From the NCBI GenBank assembly GCA_000565345.1, contig AQOF01000010.1, positions 1 through 61,506 on the forward strand: a stretch of DNA of 61,506 bases, in the 5' to 3' direction. Below the pieces are notes generated by a model, which had not been told where the DNA came from, ran no database searches, and saw only the letters and a program-made list of their open reading frames with translations. Source of the DNA: Salinivibrio costicola subsp. costicola ATCC 33508 = LMG 11651. GTDB taxonomy: Bacteria > Pseudomonadota > Gammaproteobacteria > Enterobacterales > Vibrionaceae. Position 1 is the stretch's first letter. Each line of letters starts with the position of its first letter. This document shows, piece by piece, positions 1-8,390 of the stretch. The position numbers and the translations under genes are program-made.

Positions 1-779
1 GGGCGGTGGCGATGATTTCGGTAACGTGATGTTTACCGCTATTTCTCACCCGTGATTGAAATGCGCCATCAATCCCGATGCCTTATTCCGTTATCCAGTT
101 TATGCCAAACCGCCTTGTGATGAAGACTGCCCTGATCGTCAAGCGATTTATGACGGTGGCTTTAGAAGGGTTAGGGTTGGCGTTGGGTTACAGCGCGTCT
201 CGCATCGATAACTTTATTATGGAAGTGCAGGGCAGTGGTTTTGTCCATTTTGGTGACAATGATCAGCTCGAGTATTTTGCCTACGGCGGTAAAAACGGTC
301 ATCCGTACGTCAGTATTGGTAAGGTATTAATTGAAAATGGTGAGGTAGCCAGAGAGGATATGTCGTTACGGGCGATTCAAGATTGGGTCGCGGCGCACGA
401 TGAAGAAGAGGTTCGGACCTTACTGGAACACAACCCGTCGTATGTGTTCTTTACGCCCAAAGCGGCGGATCCTGTCAGTGGGACGGCGGGGATCCCGTTA
501 AAAGCGGGCGCCTCTGTGGCGGCGGATCGACGTTACTTACCTATGGGCAGTGTATTACTTGCTGAAGTGCCACAGCTTGATGACCAGGGTAAATGGACGG
601 GAGAGCATGTGCTCAAGCTTTTAATGGCGTTGGATACCGGTGGGGCAGTGAAAGAAAATCACCTGGATTTATACCATGGCATGGGTAATAAAGCAGGCGA
701 GCAAGCCGGTCATTACAAACACTTTGGTCGGGTTTGGAAACTGGAACCGTTAGCGCCACAAATGGTGAATCAGCCCTAA
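1..779 (+). CDS. mltA: Membrane-bound lytic murein transglycosylase A, 5'-truncated and frameshifted
   Basis: MltA cleaves peptidoglycan glycan strands to 1,6-anhydromuramyl products and is normally an outer-membrane lipoprotein. The window starts inside the gene, so the signal peptide and N-terminal part are missing. From about base 155 one frame runs cleanly to the TAA at 777 and carries the family blocks DNFIMEVQGSG, GGKNGHPY, SIGKVLI, LLMALDTGGAVK and GRVWKLEP; the Asp in ALDTGG is the family's catalytic Asp position. The first 150 bases read as MltA only if the frame is switched three times, near 41 (a lost T), near 70 and near 153 (each an apparent extra base), giving TAYFSPVIEMRHQ, then PDALFRYPVYAKPP, then IYDGALEGLGLALGYSAS. 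These are most likely sequencing errors. The gene ends at a hairpin shared with the convergent next gene. Confidence 0.9.
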
Positions 780-814
780 CGGCTAAGATTAAGACTCATC
801 CTTGAAGCAATAAA

Positions 815-842
815 AAAGCGAGCGTTTGACGCTCGCTTTTGC
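815..842. terminator. Bidirectional Rho-independent terminator
   Basis: A perfect 10-bp stem AAAGCGAGCG / CGCTCGCTTT with loop TTTGA is preceded by an A run and followed by T residues. It lies between convergent mltA and the TAXI gene and can serve both strands. Confidence 0.85.
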
Positions 843-863
843 ATTTAAGCCAACGAAGTATGA

Positions 864-1835
864 TTACTCAATCAAACCCGCTTCACGATAGTAGCGTGCT
901 GCGCCTGGGTGCAGGGGAGCAGACAGACCATCTTTTACCATTTCTTCTTTCTTCAAGTTGGCAAACGCTGGATGTAAGCGACGGAAATCATCGAAGTTCT
1001 CAAACACCGCTTTCACGACGTTGTAAATGACGTCTTCAGAGACTTGGCTTGAGGATACAAAAGTAGCACCCACACCAAAGGTCGTCACATCATTATCGTT
1101 ACCCCGGTACATACCACCTGGCAATATCGCTTGACGATAATAATCGCGCTCGCTGATCAACTGTTTAGCCGCATCGTTAGCGACTTCAACCAATACGCTA
1201 TCACACGCAGTCGTTGCCTCTTGGATCGCACCACTCGGGTGGCCTACGGCATAAACCATGGCGTCAATTTTATTGTCACAGAGGGCTTTTGATTGCTCAG
1301 ACGCTTTCAGCTCGGAAATTTGGCCGAACTTATCCATGTCCCAACCCATTTGATCCATCAATACTTCGATGGTGCCACGCTGACCTGACCCTGGGTTACC
1401 AATGTTAACGCGCTTGCCTTCGAGGTCATCAAAGGTTTTTACGTTTGCATCAGCACGAGCGACCACGGTAAAAGGTTCTGGGTGGATAGAGAAAACCGCG
1501 CGCAGATCTTTAAATTCGCCTTGATCTTCAAACTTGCTGGTGCCTTTGTAGGCATGATATTGCCAGTCGGATTGTGCGATCCCCATATCGAGCTCGCCAG
1601 CACGAATGGTATTGATGTTGTAGATAGAACCGCCTGTACTCTCTACAGAGCAGCGAATGCCGTGGTCATCTTTACTTTTGTTAACCAGACGACAAATTGC
1701 ACCGCCCGTCGGGTAATAAACACCCGTCACACCGCCAGTACCAATGGTTACAAACTGATTGGCTTGAGCCGTTGCTGCGGTTCCTAGTGCAGCGGAAAAG
1801 CTGAGCGCAATCAGAGTCGGTTTCATCGCTTTCAT
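864..1835 (-). CDS. TAXI-family TRAP transporter substrate-binding protein
   Basis: Periplasmic binding subunit of a TRAP transporter of the TAXI type. The 323-residue product begins with a cleavable signal peptide (about residues 1-25, ending AATAQA) followed by the family opening FVTIGTGGVTGVYYPTGGAICRLVN. Further family blocks are STGGSIYNI, LDMGIAQSDW, KRVNIGNPGSGQRGT and the C-terminal LHPGAARYYREAGL. ATG at 1835 has an AAGGA element upstream. It is the last gene of a leftward group with the BKACE and aminotransferase genes; no TRAP membrane subunit is in the window, so the permease must lie elsewhere. Substrate unknown; the neighbours suggest an amino or keto acid (inference). Confidence 0.9.
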   Translation of the reverse strand: MKAMKPTLIALSFSAALGTAATAQANQFVTIGTGGVTGVYYPTGGAICRLVNKSKDDHGIRCSVESTGGSIYNINTIRAGELDMGIAQSDWQYHAYKGTSKFEDQGEFKDLRAVFSIHPEPFTVVARADANVKTFDDLEGKRVNIGNPGSGQRGTIEVLMDQMGWDMDKFGQISELKASEQSKALCDNKIDAMVYAVGHPSGAIQEATTACDSVLVEVANDAAKQLISERDYYRQAILPGGMYRGNDNDVTTFGVGATFVSSSQVSEDVIYNVVKAVFENFDDFRRLHPAFANLKKEEMVKDGLSAPLHPGAARYYREAGLIE

Positions 1836-1978
1836 GCTTAAGATTCCTTTTTAAGTTAGAGGTTGCTATCCGGGCGCACCCTCGAAGATGGTATGACACT
1901 CGATGTAAATATGACAATAACGTGTCACCGCGCTATTTTTTCAATCTTTTAACAATATTTGCAAGCAATAGTATTGGG

Positions 1979-2809
1979 TTAAAACGATTGGGTCATGGTT
2001 TGTCTTAGTGCTTGTACAGGTTTAGTACAATATCCCAGGTTTTCCAGTGTGTTGCGCAAATTTGTGATCTGTGATGCGTTATCGTGTGCCTGGCTTTGAT
2101 CGATGTGTTGGGTGTTGTTTTCAAAGCCGATTCGAACGTCACCGCCCAGTGTCGCGGCTGTCGTTAAGCAGCGACTTTCATGACATCCAAATGCGCAGAC
2201 AGACCAAGGAATAGTGCCATCGGCGTGAAGCGCATGATACATGGCGGCGACATCTTCGGGCATACCTCGGGGTGGAGTCCGATCTCGCCCTGCAACAAAA
2301 AGCAAGTGATGACCTCGTGAGGGTAAAATACCTTGTTCGCGCAGCGTGTAGTAGCGTGCCAGTTCTCTGGGGTGATAGAGAATAAACTGACTATAGATCC
2401 GAGCTTCAACCGTCCAAGCAAAAAAATCTGTTACCGCTTTGCTTGGAGGCTGATGATCAGGGATAAGCTCTCGTAGCGCAAAGGAAGCGGCTTCGGGTTT
2501 GACGGCTTTAATCAGCGCCATTTGTTGCTGGGGGGAATAGCGGCCTACGGCTTCGGTGGTGAGTTGAATCACCATACGATCACCGACGGCATCTATTACT
2601 TGCTGATATAGCGCTTGGTTTAGCGCGGGATCAAGGCTATGGGCTCCCTGTTGATCGCGGGAGTGGATGTGGGCCATGGTTGCGCCTGCCTCGGCGCATT
2701 CGTGTAGGCAGTGAATAAGCTGTTCGCCGGTGACAGGCACACGCGGATGGTGCACGGGCTGTAAGTGCGCACCATTGGGGGCAACCATGATCGTCCTTGC
2801 GTCTCGCAT
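1979..2809 (-). CDS. BKACE (DUF849) beta-keto acid cleavage enzyme
   Basis: Member of the beta-keto acid cleavage enzyme family, which condenses a beta-keto acid with acetyl-CoA and splits it to acetoacetate and a new CoA ester; the founding member is Kce of lysine fermentation. The 276-residue protein opens with IMVAPNGAHL and has the zinc-binding HIH pair at residues 47 and 49, QLTTEA in the TIM-barrel core and Glu230 in IGFENN, matching the His, His, Glu metal triad known in Kce. It starts 27 bases after the stop of the aminotransferase gene, so co-transcription is likely: the transaminase could make the keto acid this enzyme cleaves. The acyl part of the substrate cannot be told from sequence. 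Confidence 0.88.
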   Translation of the reverse strand: MRDARTIMVAPNGAHLQPVHHPRVPVTGEQLIHCLHECAEAGATMAHIHSRDQQGAHSLDPALNQALYQQVIDAVGDRMVIQLTTEAVGRYSPQQQMALIKAVKPEAASFALRELIPDHQPPSKAVTDFFAWTVEARIYSQFILYHPRELARYYTLREQGILPSRGHHLLFVAGRDRTPPRGMPEDVAAMYHALHADGTIPWSVCAFGCHESRCLTTAATLGGDVRIGFENNTQHIDQSQAHDNASQITNLRNTLENLGYCTKPVQALRQTMTQSF

Positions 2810-2836
2810 TCTTTTCCCTCACTTCTGAATCTGTCG

Positions 2837-4165
2837 TTATTGGTAAGGCAAGCACATCTCTAATGTCAGTGCTAGCTTGTCGGTAATGGCCGCGATATGA
2901 GTTGATTCAATGATATAGGGCGGTGCGAGTAAGATGTGATGCCCCTGCTTACCATCAATGGTACCGCCCATGGGATAGCACATGAGTCCGTTATGCATGG
3001 CGGTTTTTTTTATCGTTTGATGGAGCGTAAGTTCAGGCGAGAAGGGACGCTTGCTGGTTTTGTTTGCCACCAGCTCCAACGCTAAAAATAGCCCACGTCC
3101 GCGAATGTCGCCGACAAAAGGGTGAGAATCAAACTGATGGTGTAACGCCGATTTAAGCGCCTTTCCTTGCTGCTCAGTGGCGTCAACTAATCCTTCTTGC
3201 TGAATGGTGGTGAGTGTTGCTAAGGCAGCGGCACATGCCGTTGGGTGAGCCATGAAGGTGTGGCCATGTTGGAAAAAGCCTGACCCAGATGCAATTGCTT
3301 CATAGAGACGATCCGAGACCAAGGTGGCGCCAATGGGCTGATAACCAGCAGCCAGTCCTTTAGCGATGGCGACAATATCCGGAACGATGCCTTCATGTTC
3401 AAAAGCGAAAAAGCGACCGGTGCGCCCCGTGCCGCACATGACTTCATCGAGGATCAGCAAAATATTGTACTGATCGCAAATTGCGCGAATACGAGAAAAG
3501 TATCCCGCTTCCGCGGTCAATGCACCGGCTGTCGCCCCCACCACAGGTTCTGCGATAAACCCAATGACGGTTTCCGGCCCTTTTTCTAACAGCATGGCTT
3601 CCAGCTCGTTGGCCACCCGCTGACCATACTCGTAAGCGGTCTCATCGGGACGTTGATCGCGATAGGCGTAACAAGGGGCAATCAAACTGGTATCCATCAA
3701 CAACGGGGCAAAGGGGGCGCGTCGCCATGCGTTGCCACCCACGGACAGCGCCCCGAGTGTATTACCATGGTAGCTTTGGCGGCGTGCGATAAAATGTTGT
3801 CGTTGGGGTTCACCGACTTCCACCCAGTACTGGCGAGCGAGTTTTAGCGCGGTTTCCATCGCTTCCGATCCACCACTGACTAAATAAGCGTGATTTATCG
3901 AGGGAGGCGCAAGGTTGGCCAACATCTTGGCGAGCGCTTCACTGCTTTCTGAGGTAAAAAAGCCGGTATGCGCATAGGGAATCGCATCAAGCTGACGGTG
4001 GATAGCGTCTAATACGGCAGGGTGGTTGTGCCCAAGGCAAGAGACGGCTGCGCCTCCGCATGCATCGAGATACTCGTTACCTTGAGTGTCGATTAAGTAC
4101 ATCCCATTACCACTGGCAATGGTAGGGGGAAGATGATGACAGTGACGGTGAAAGACATGACTCAT
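2837..4165 (-). CDS. Class III PLP-dependent aminotransferase
   Basis: Fold-type I, class III (omega or beta-amino acid type) aminotransferase of 442 residues. Visible landmarks are SGGSEAMETALKLAR (about 97-111), SYHGNTLGALSVGG (131-144), the PLP-contacting Asp240 in LILDEVMCGTGRTGR, and the Schiff-base lysine K269 in AIAKGLAAGYQPIGA. Members act on omega-amino acids such as beta-alanine, GABA or taurine, or on beta-amino acids; the annotation of individual substrates is unreliable. It is the first gene of the leftward cluster with BKACE and the TAXI binding protein, and faces a divergent LysR gene about 98 bases away. Together they suggest uptake, transamination and acetyl-CoA-dependent cleavage of an amino acid. 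Confidence 0.9.
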   Translation of the reverse strand: MSHVFHRHCHHLPPTIASGNGMYLIDTQGNEYLDACGGAAVSCLGHNHPAVLDAIHRQLDAIPYAHTGFFTSESSEALAKMLANLAPPSINHAYLVSGGSEAMETALKLARQYWVEVGEPQRQHFIARRQSYHGNTLGALSVGGNAWRRAPFAPLLMDTSLIAPCYAYRDQRPDETAYEYGQRVANELEAMLLEKGPETVIGFIAEPVVGATAGALTAEAGYFSRIRAICDQYNILLILDEVMCGTGRTGRFFAFEHEGIVPDIVAIAKGLAAGYQPIGATLVSDRLYEAIASGSGFFQHGHTFMAHPTACAAALATLTTIQQEGLVDATEQQGKALKSALHHQFDSHPFVGDIRGRGLFLALELVANKTSKRPFSPELTLHQTIKKTAMHNGLMCYPMGGTIDGKQGHHILLAPPYIIESTHIAAITDKLALTLEMCLPYQ

Positions 4166-4263
4166 ACGAGGGCCTCAATGCAAGCGTGATAACTCAGTAT
4201 GGTGAACTTGTGTTTTAAACCGCAAAGGATATATTTTCACCAGGTATGCAAAAAAGGAATGAG

Positions 4264-5184
4264 ATGATGAATGTGCGTTTGCCGTCGATGCGTTCGCTTC
4301 AAACATTGATTGCGGTGGCTCAAACAGGAAGTTTTTCAGAAGCCGCGAAGGTATTGCATGTCAGCCAAAGTACGGTGAGCAAGCAAATACAGCAGCTCGA
4401 AGAAGGAATTGGTCAACCACTCTTTGAGCGACATGCTGGGGGAGTAAGACTCAACCGAGTCGGAGAGCCTTATTTAACTATGATATCGGCCAGCGTCAAT
4501 GATATCGCCAATGCCACGGCGCAAGCGCGTCAGCAAAGTGCAAGGCATGAGTCCGTCAGCTTATTGGTGCCGCCCTCGTTTGCTAGCCTTTGGTTAATTC
4601 CTCAGCTGCCTGAATTTAAATCGCAGCATCCTGATATTTCTGTGGTGGTCAGTGCCAGTGACTATGTGCCCCAAGGGAAAGAAAGTGAACTGGATATTTT
4701 AATCCGCTGTCAGCCTCATCAGCAGGCAGGCGCGCAAGGAGCCTGTTTAATTCACGAACACTTATCGCTTGTCGCATCAGTGACTTTGCTACCAGAGCCT
4801 TTGGATCGGACCGCGTTGTTATCGGAGGTGCCGGTTTTATCTCATTTGACGCGCCCTTCACTGTGGGAGCAGTTTTGGCAACAATTTGGGCTGGCTGACA
4901 GTAATCCGCAATATGGCGCAGGCTTTGAGCACTTTTTTATGGCGCTTGAAGGCGTGAAACAGGGTATGGGCATGGCGTTGATCCCCACCTTTATGGCCTC
5001 AGCCGCCCTGTCAAACGATCAGATTGTAAATCCCTTGGGGTTAAGCATAGACAGCGGCTATGGCTACTACCTTTATAGTGCGCGGTATAAGCAGCGTTCA
5101 CCCGCTGTCATGCATGTGATCAACTGGCTGTGTGACGCCCTCAAGGTGGATGTGGCTAGACATCCTATCAGCAAGTCGGTATAA
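4264..5184 (+). CDS. LysR-family transcriptional regulator
   Basis: LysR-type regulator of about 306 residues. An N-terminal winged helix-turn-helix (MRSLQTLIAVAQTGSFSEAA, then VSQSTVSKQIQQLE) is followed by a substrate-binding-like effector domain (for example VSLLVPPSFASLWLIPQLPEF and a late GVKQGMGMALIPTFM). I chose the ATG at 4264 because AAAAAAGGAATGAG lies just before it; an upstream ATG at 4246 is in frame but has no good ribosome site. It is transcribed divergently from the aminotransferase gene, the usual arrangement for a LysR protein controlling its neighbour, so it probably regulates the aminotransferase/BKACE/TAXI operon (inference). Confidence 0.88.
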   Translation: MMNVRLPSMRSLQTLIAVAQTGSFSEAAKVLHVSQSTVSKQIQQLEEGIGQPLFERHAGGVRLNRVGEPYLTMISASVNDIANATAQARQQSARHESVSLLVPPSFASLWLIPQLPEFKSQHPDISVVVSASDYVPQGKESELDILIRCQPHQQAGAQGACLIHEHLSLVASVTLLPEPLDRTALLSEVPVLSHLTRPSLWEQFWQQFGLADSNPQYGAGFEHFFMALEGVKQGMGMALIPTFMASAALSNDQIVNPLGLSIDSGYGYYLYSARYKQRSPAVMHVINWLCDALKVDVARHPISKSV

Positions 5185-5218
5185 CGCGCTGTCAGCGCGA
5201 TCAACGAAGACAATAGTT

Positions 5219-6028
5219 ATGACACATCCCCTATCAGAATCCTATCTGCAACGTTTTGGCGGTACGGCTCGTTTGTATGGACGCCGTGCGCTAGAGGTGT
5301 TTCACCAAAGCCATATTTGTGTCATCGGTATTGGTGGCGTGGGATCGTGGGCAGTGGAATCGCTGGCTCGCACAGGGATTGGGGCGATCACCCTTATTGA
5401 TATGGATGACGTGTGTGTCACCAACACCAACCGACAAATTCACGCGCTGAAAGATACCATCGGTCAAAGCAAAAGTGAGGTAATGGCTGAACGCGTGGCA
5501 GCGATTAACCCGGAATGCCAAGTCACTGTGATTGATGATTTTATCTCACCGGATAATATTGCTGAGTATATCGATAAGCGCTTTGATTATGTGCTTGATG
5601 CGATCGATAGCATTAAGCCCAAAACCGCATTATTGGCACACTGCAAGCGGCACAAAATCAAAGTTATTACCGTCGGGGGCGCGGGTGGGCAGATTGACCC
5701 GACGCAAATCCAGGTGGCGGATCTCACCAAAACCATTCAAGACCCCTTGGCGGCCAAGCTACGCAATAATTTGCGTCGCTTTTATGGTTTTACCAAGACG
5801 AAAGGACGCAAGTTCGGGATTGACTGTGTTTACTCCACCGAGCAGCTCAAATATCCGCAACCGGATGGTAGTGTGTGTGAGAGTAAATCATCGGCAGAAG
5901 GCCCGAAACGGATGGATTGTGCCAGTGGGTTTGGCGCCGCAACCATGGTGACAGCAAGCTTTGGATTTGTCGCGGTCTCACGTATTTTACAAAAACTAAT
6001 CGCCGCTGATCAGCGGCGCGAAGATTAG
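5219..6028 (+). CDS. tcdA: tRNA threonylcarbamoyladenosine dehydratase
   Basis: ThiF/E1-like enzyme that uses ATP to cyclise t6A37 of tRNA to ct6A, working with CsdA-CsdE as sulfur relay partners in E. coli. The 269-residue product has the nucleotide-binding loop VIGIGGVGSWAVESLARTGIG, the DMDDVCVTNTNRQ segment with the ATP-contacting Asp and Asn/Arg residues, and VLDAIDSIKPKTAL. Its length matches E. coli TcdA (268). ATG at 5219 is chosen because family members start near SESYLQRFGG. csdE and csdA lie about 5 kb away with the pha operon between, whereas in E. coli the three genes are adjacent. The 3' end contains a perfect palindrome, GCCGCTGATCAGCGGC, within the coding region. Confidence 0.95.
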   Translation: MTHPLSESYLQRFGGTARLYGRRALEVFHQSHICVIGIGGVGSWAVESLARTGIGAITLIDMDDVCVTNTNRQIHALKDTIGQSKSEVMAERVAAINPECQVTVIDDFISPDNIAEYIDKRFDYVLDAIDSIKPKTALLAHCKRHKIKVITVGGAGGQIDPTQIQVADLTKTIQDPLAAKLRNNLRRFYGFTKTKGRKFGIDCVYSTEQLKYPQPDGSVCESKSSAEGPKRMDCASGFGAATMVTASFGFVAVSRILQKLIAADQRRED

Positions 6029-6033
6029 AAAGT

Positions 6034-6068
6034 GACGCCCCAGCCTGATCTGTCGGGGCGCCATTTTT
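6034..6068 (+). terminator. Rho-independent terminator of tcdA
   Basis: Stem CGCCCC (6036-6041) pairs with GGGGCG (6055-6060) and is followed by CCATTTTTG. It sits between convergent tcdA and phaC. Confidence 0.7.
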
Positions 6069-6081
6069 GTGGGACGGTTGA

Positions 6082-7906
6082 TTAAGCCTCTTCTTTTACC
6101 GGTTCTAGATTCGGCTGATTTCGGCTCAACGTCCGCTTTAACCGGCAGTACCTGGCGTACATATTCACCTGGTGCAGCATAAAGTACAGGGTAGCTGTCT
6201 GATCCCGTTGGGTAGGGCTCAACTTGTTCGTCGGGACTATAACTTCGTAACCATTTTTCCCAATGTGTCCACCATGATCCAGTCTGGTGAGACGCGCCTT
6301 CCAGCCACTCCTCTGCCGTATCTGCGAGGTGGTCATTGGTCCAAAAGCCGTATTTTTTCTTCACTGGGTGATTAACAATCCCTGCAATATGGCCGGACTC
6401 ACCTAATACGAAGGTTTTATTGCCACCGACATTGAGTGCACCACGGTACGTGCCTTGCCACAGAGCAATATGGTCTTCTTTAGTGGAAATAAAATAACTG
6501 GGAACTTTGATTTTATTGAGATCAATCCATACACCACCGACTTTAACGCCCTTATCTTGCACCAGCTTATTTTCGAGGTATAAATCGCGCAGGATAAAAT
6601 TATGGGTTTTAGCTGCCACGTTGGTACTGTCACTGTTCCAATACAGCAAATCAAAGTCGACTGGGCTATTCCCTTTCAGATAGTTCTCGATGTAGTAGTT
6701 CCAATAAAGACTATTTTCCCGCAACAAGCTAAAGGTCACACTCAGCGATCGCCCATCCATATAACCGCGAGCAGTATTCTGCGCTTCTATGGCTCGGATG
6801 AGACTATCATTGATGTAAGCGCCAATTTCACCAGGCTGTGAGAAATCGAGTAAGGTAGTAAAGAAACTTGCCGACTTAATACGCGCTTTCATGCGTTTGG
6901 CAGAGTAGTAGGCAATGGTGCACGCTAATACGGTTCCACCAATACAATAGCCGACACCATTAATCTGTGATTGGCCGGTAATATCTTCAATCGCACTGAC
7001 GGCTTTTATTGTCCCTTGCGTGACATAGTCTTCAAAGCCAATATCAGCTTGCTCAGCAGATGGATTGCGCCATGACATCAAGAAGACGGTGTGTCCCTGT
7101 TCTACTAACCAACGAACCAGTGAGTTTTTCTCGCGCAAATCGAGAATGTAATATTTATTGATAAAAGGCGGCACCACTAACACAGGTGTGGCATGGACGT
7201 TTTCGGTGACCGGGCGGTATTGAATAAGCTCAAACAGGTCATTTTTATACACCACGTCTCCTGGGGTGTTAGCAACGTCATCGCCAACGCGGAAAGCGTT
7301 ATTATTGGTCATGCGTACTTTTAGGATGTCGGCGCTTGACTCCATGTCTTGTTTTAACTGCTCCATGCCACGCAGCAAGTTCTCACCTTTTGATTCCAGC
7401 GTCATTTTTAACAACTCTGGGTTGGTCGCGATGTAGTTGCTGGGGGCCATGGCATTAATGGCTTGGCGAGAGAAAAAAGAAAGGCGCTCACGGGTTTTAT
7501 CATCGAGTCCTTCAATAGCCTCAATGGTCTCCATGTAGGTACGTCCAAATAACAGATACGATTGCTTGATAAAGTTATAGAGGACATCTTCTTGCCACGC
7601 CTTGTCCTTGAAACGTTTATCGTCGCTACCTTCGCTGATCACTTCGTCCGTGTTATCACGGGCGAGCATGGCGTTCTGCCAGATTTGCATTTGTTGTTCC
7701 CACCACTGCATCTGTACTTGTAGAAGTGCAGCGGGTTGTTGAGCCGCGCCTTCCAGCAATTGAGCAGTGTCTTGCAGGCTGACTTCCTGCATGGCTTGAT
7801 TAAACGGTGTGTCTACGGCTGCCTTGCCCTGCTCAAGATCCTGCCACCATTGCTGGTTTTGTTCTTGCAGCCTGGCAAGGTAGTCCGAAAAGAAGTGATG
7901 AAACAT
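6082..7906 (-). CDS. phaC: Class I poly(3-hydroxyalkanoate) synthase
   Basis: PHA synthase, which polymerises (R)-3-hydroxybutyryl-CoA on the surface of cytoplasmic granules. An alpha/beta hydrolase core follows an N-terminal helical domain: lipase-like box GYCIGG with nucleophile Cys321, Asp478 in TKEDHI and His506 in GESGHIAG. The size suits a class I enzyme that needs no PhaE or PhaR partner. Read as given, the frame runs past the expected end to 5996 and through a terminator into tcdA. Removing one A from the AAA at 6119-6121 instead gives an acidic tail ending PVKEEA with TAA at 6082, which I take as the true end. It is the last gene of phaB-phaA-phaP-phaC. Confidence 0.93.
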
Positions 7907-7941
7907 AATGTTGCCCTCTTGATCGGAAAAGCACTATAAAG

Positions 7942-7964
7942 GCCTGCTACGGTGAGTAGCAGGC
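7942..7964 (-). other. Intercistronic hairpin between phaP and phaC
   Basis: A perfect 9-bp stem GCCTGCTAC / GTAGCAGGC with a 5-base loop lies in the 79-base gap between phaP and phaC. On the minus strand it is followed by CTTTATAG, a weak T tract, so it may act as a leaky terminator or as a 3' stabilising hairpin for the phasin part of the message. Confidence 0.6.
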
Positions 7965-7985
7965 GATAGTGCAGTAACCCTGCCT

Positions 7986-8333
7986 TTATGCTGGGGTGCC
8001 GGCTTTCATGTTTTCAGCCGTGATTTTGTCGATATCTTCTTTGAACTCTTTAGCGATGTTTTGCAGTTTGGTGCTGTCATCCATCATTTGCTGAGACAGT
8101 TTGGTCAATGCTGCCAGTTGCTGGCTACTAAATGATGTCATGCTGGTGACATCTTTGACTTCGCTGGCAGCTTTCATCTGCTCAAGACCGAGCGAGCTGT
8201 ATGTGCGCATCGCGTTCATTTGCAGTTCGGTGAGTGTTTCGACATTTTTGGCTACCAGCTTGTTAAAATTAACGTAGGGAGCCAGGGCTTTTTCAGATTG
8301 CTCAGAAAACGCTTTAAACATATCTGTGTACAT
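7986..8333 (-). CDS. phaP: Phasin, polyhydroxyalkanoate granule protein
   Basis: Small helical granule-coating protein of 115 residues. The sequence is almost wholly amphipathic helix without cysteines, with the phasin pattern MFKAFSEQSEKALAPYVNFNKLVAKNVETL, ELQMNAMRTYSSLGLEQ and a middle part rich in Lys, Gln and Ser. Phasins bind the polymer surface and control granule number and size. It has a good Shine-Dalgarno, AGGAGATACACC, before its ATG. It lies between phaA and phaC in the pha operon, which supports the call as strongly as the sequence does. A hairpin follows the gene. Confidence 0.88.
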   Translation of the reverse strand: MYTDMFKAFSEQSEKALAPYVNFNKLVAKNVETLTELQMNAMRTYSSLGLEQMKAASEVKDVTSMTSFSSQQLAALTKLSQQMMDDSTKLQNIAKEFKEDIDKITAENMKAGTPA

Positions 8334-8390
8334 GGTGTATCTCCTGATAGTGTTGTTCTGGGGATTTTCCCCAAGGTCGCAAGTGTCCGT

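Noticed and set aside
6001-6018. Perfect palindrome GCCGCTGATCAGCGGC as an operator
   Set aside because: It is inside the tcdA coding end, next to the real terminator, so chance or part of the termination region is more likely.
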